A stretch of DNA of 6,449 bases from Actinomycetota bacterium (GTDB lineage: Bacteria > Actinomycetota > Humimicrobiia > Humimicrobiales > Humimicrobiaceae), in assembly GCA_015711775.1 (NCBI GenBank), contig JACVJB010000056.1:1-6449 (forward strand), written 5' to 3'. The position numbers and the translations under genes are program-made. This document shows, piece by piece, positions 4,014 to 6,449 of the stretch. Under the pieces are notes generated by a model. The model saw only the letters and a list, made by a program, of their open reading frames with translations, had not been told where the DNA came from and did no database searches. The first letter of the stretch is position 1; each line of letters begins with the position of its first letter.

Positions 4014-6449
4014 TTGAAAGTAACTCTTAACTGGCTGAAAGAATTTCTTGATTTAGGCAACCGCGGTATAAATCCTGAGGAAATCGCTGGCCTGCTGACA
4101 ATGAGCGGTACTGAGGTCAAGAAAATTGAGCATACCGGCAAGAAGTTTCAAAATATAGTAGTCGGAAAAATAGTTGATTTTAAACAGCATCCCAATGCAG
4201 ATAAGCTTTCTGTCTGCCAGGTTGACAGCGGGGCTGGATTGCTGAATATAGTATGCGGAGCAAATAATTTTTCAAAAAATGATAAAGTTGCGCTTGCGCT
4301 TGAAGGCGCAATTACTTCACAGGGGCAAAAAATCGGCAGGAGCAAGCTCAGGGGAGAGGTTTCTGAGGGCATGATGTGCTCAGAATATGAACTGGGGCTA
4401 ACAGATGAGTCAGAAGGCATAATGATTTTAAGCAGCGCCTGCACTGTTGGACAGAGCCTTGCTTCAGCCCTTGGTATTGACGATGTTGTATTTGAGCTTG
4501 AGATAACTCCCAACAGGCCCGACTGCCTGAACGTTGCAGGCATTGCAAGGGAAATAAGCGTACTTGCAGATATACCCTTAAAAGAATGGGAGTATGATTT
4601 AAGTGCAGGGCTCAATACTGATAAGGACTTTGAAATAGAGATAAAAGACTATTCTTTATGCCAGCGCTACTGCGCAAAAATATTTAATAATATTCCTAAA
4701 ACGGAAAGCCCTGACTGGCTGAAAAACAGGCTTATAATGTGTGACTACAGGCCTGTTGACCTGATTGTGGATCTTACAAATTATGTTATGCATGAAGTGG
4801 GCCAGCCCCTGCATGCATTTGATGCTGATCTTCTTTATTCAAAAAAAATCATTGTAAGATCCGCAAAAACAGGAGAACAGATAAGAAGCATAGATGATAA
4901 TATAAGAAACCTCAAAGATGATATGCTGGTAATTGCCGATGAGAAAAAGCCTGTTGCAATTGCCGGGATTATGGGCGGAAAGGACACAGAAATTAGTCCG
5001 TCAACCACAAATGTTTTACTTGAGTCGGCTAATTTTTATGGCCCGTCCATAATGCGCACATCTTCATCGCTGAGTCTTCGCTCTGAAGCTTCAAACAGGT
5101 TTGAAAAAAAACTTGACCCTGAGCTTACACTGATAGCGTTAAGAAGATTTGATGAGCTGCTCGCAGAAATTACCGGCAAAAAATTTACCGGCAGTATTTA
5201 TGATAATTACAAAAAGACAGTAAGGACAAGAACTATTGACTTAAGGTCTCAAAAGGTTAAAAGCGTACTTGGCGCAGAAATAGAAACGCCACAAATAACC
5301 CGCATACTTACCGGGCTGGGCATAAAAACAAAAATAAAATCAGAAGAATTTGCTGAAAATTTAAAAAGAGACGTCATTGCCGCCGAAGTACCATCCTTCA
5401 GGTTTGAGGACCTTGAAAGAGAAATTGATCTCATAGAGGAAATTGCAAGGATTTACGGTTTTGAAAATTTTAATTCATCTGCCCCGGCTGCATTTTTAAG
5501 AGGCGGAAAATATTCTTTTGTTCAAAAAACTTTAAGGCTGTTAAAACAATTATTGTGCGACAACGGTTTTTATGAAGTTATAAATTACTCATTTACAGGA
5601 GCACAGTGGCTCCAAAAGGTAAAAGTCAACGACGAAGACAGATACAGTGCCGCTGTTAAAATAATAAATCCCATAAATGAGGACTTTGAATACTTAAGGA
5701 CGTCGCCGCTGCCGCTTATGATAAAAAATGTTATAAACAACGTTAATCATGACGTTAAAAATATAAGGATATTTGAGATTACAAAAGTATACAGATGCGC
5801 AGAAGATAAAAAACTTCCGGAAGAAAAAACAGTGCTTGGCGTTTTACTTTCCGGAAAATCCTGCCTTAAGTCCTGGAATGAAAATGAAAAAGCATTTGAT
5901 TTTTACGACTTAAAAGGTGTACTTGAGCTTCTGTACGGTTATTTTTACGGCAGCGCTTCAGCATTTGAAATTTCAGGCAGGGAGTATAAGTTTTTTCACC
6001 CTGCAGTAAGCGCAGAAATTTTTGCAGAAAAAATCCCGGTAGGGATAATTGGTAAAATTCACCCCAGTATTATTGAAGATCTCGATATTAAACAGGATAT
6101 TTTTTACCTGGAGCTTGATCTTGATGTCTTTATAAAAAATACAGAAAGACAGTTAAAGTTTAAACCCATTCCCCAGTTTCCCTCCATTGCAATAGATATT
6201 GCGATTGTTGTAGATAAAGATATAAAAAATTCAGAAATAGTCCAGGAAATAGAAAAGACCGGAACAGGCATGTTAAAAGAAGTGAGACTATTTGATATAT
6301 ATGAGGGCAGACAGGTAGAGGAAGGAAAAAAAAGCATGGCTTACTCGCTCACTTTCCGCGATGAATCAAGAACATTAAAAGACACAGAAGTTGATATTAT
6401 AGTCAAAAGAACGGTACAAAATCTGAGCAGGAAATTTGGTGCCACACTT
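4014..6449 (+). CDS. pheT: Phenylalanyl-tRNA synthetase beta subunit, 3' end just cut by the window
   Basis: Partner of PheS; it binds tRNA-Phe and hydrolyses mischarged tRNA. Translating from TTG 4014 gives 812 residues with no stop before the window ends. The domains are in the usual order. The OB-fold tRNA-binding domain spans about 45-150 (HPNADKLSVCQV at 59-70). EITPNRPDCLNVAGIAREIS starts at 163. The B3/B4 editing domain spans about 210-385, with GQPLHAFD (H267), IAGIMGG and E337 in LLESANF. The B5 domain spans about 403-480, ending in EREIDLIEEIARIYGF. The inactive synthetase-like core follows to about 705, and the FDX-ACB anticodon-binding domain runs from 716 (FKPIPQFPSIAIDIAIVV) to the end. 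The last residues, SRKFGATL, resemble the family's terminal segment, so only about one to three codons and the stop are missing. It lies 37 bases after pheS, in the same operon. No frameshift or loss of a key motif was seen. Confidence 0.97.
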   Translation, partial: MKVTLNWLKEFLDLGNRGINPEEIAGLLTMSGTEVKKIEHTGKKFQNIVVGKIVDFKQHPNADKLSVCQVDSGAGLLNIVCGANNFSKNDKVALALEGAITSQGQKIGRSKLRGEVSEGMMCSEYELGLTDESEGIMILSSACTVGQSLASALGIDDVVFELEITPNRPDCLNVAGIAREISVLADIPLKEWEYDLSAGLNTDKDFEIEIKDYSLCQRYCAKIFNNIPKTESPDWLKNRLIMCDYRPVDLIVDLTNYVMHEVGQPLHAFDADLLYSKKIIVRSAKTGEQIRSIDDNIRNLKDDMLVIADEKKPVAIAGIMGGKDTEISPSTTNVLLESANFYGPSIMRTSSSLSLRSEASNRFEKKLDPELTLIALRRFDELLAEITGKKFTGSIYDNYKKTVRTRTIDLRSQKVKSVLGAEIETPQITRILTGLGIKTKIKSEEFAENLKRDVIAAEVPSFRFEDLEREIDLIEEIARIYGFENFNSSAPAAFLRGGKYSFVQKTLRLLKQLLCDNGFYEVINYSFTGAQWLQKVKVNDEDRYSAAVKIINPINEDFEYLRTSPLPLMIKNVINNVNHDVKNIRIFEITKVYRCAEDKKLPEEKTVLGVLLSGKSCLKSWNENEKAFDFYDLKGVLELLYGYFYGSASAFEISGREYKFFHPAVSAEIFAEKIPVGIIGKIHPSIIEDLDIKQDIFYLELDLDVFIKNTERQLKFKPIPQFPSIAIDIAIVVDKDIKNSEIVQEIEKTGTGMLKEVRLFDIYEGRQVEEGKKSMAYSLTFRDESRTLKDTEVDIIVKRTVQNLSRKFGATL

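Overview
This window carries a conserved bacterial translation operon, infC-rpmI-rplT-pheS-pheT, all on the + strand. It is preceded by one radical SAM enzyme gene on the same strand. The DNA is visibly AT-rich: ATA is common for Ile, AGA/AGG for Arg, and the spacers are A/T-rich. Shine-Dalgarno sequences are of the AGGAGG/AAGGTG type. A radical SAM enzyme with a second iron-sulfur cluster motif points to an anaerobe. I read it as a low-GC anaerobic bacterium, Firmicutes-like or from a deep-branching low-GC lineage; the sequence alone does not let me name a genus.

Layout: 1-96 is an AT-rich upstream region. 97-1440 encodes a radical SAM protein with a SPASM/twitch-like C-terminus and no recognised substrate. 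1441-1759 is a 319-base non-coding stretch. It holds a good sigma-70-type promoter (1458-1485), a strongly structured leader RNA and a textbook intrinsic terminator (1687-1717) placed before infC, i.e. an attenuator. 1760-2263 is infC (IF3), which has no ATG/GTG/TTG at the right place and most likely starts at ATC. 2360-2554 is rpmI (L35), 2574-2933 rplT (L20), 2936-3976 pheS. 4014-6449 is pheT, which starts at TTG and runs off the window only about one to three codons before its expected end.

How the genes work together: IF3 controls start-codon and initiator-tRNA selection on the 30S subunit, L35 and L20 are 50S proteins (L20 is an early assembly protein), and PheS/PheT form the alpha2beta2 phenylalanyl-tRNA synthetase. 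In known bacteria infC-rpmI-rplT is autoregulated by L20: through transcription termination in a leader in Bacillus subtilis and translationally in E. coli. IF3 also represses its own non-AUG start codon in E. coli. Both layers have plausible physical counterparts here: an attenuator-type leader and a near-cognate start.

No mobile element, CRISPR array, tRNA or rRNA was seen. I do not find a wholly new system. The most interesting items are the architecture of the infC leader RNA with its mutually exclusive pairings, the ATC start of infC, a ten-base element shared by the leader and the infC-rpmI spacer, and the unassigned radical SAM enzyme.
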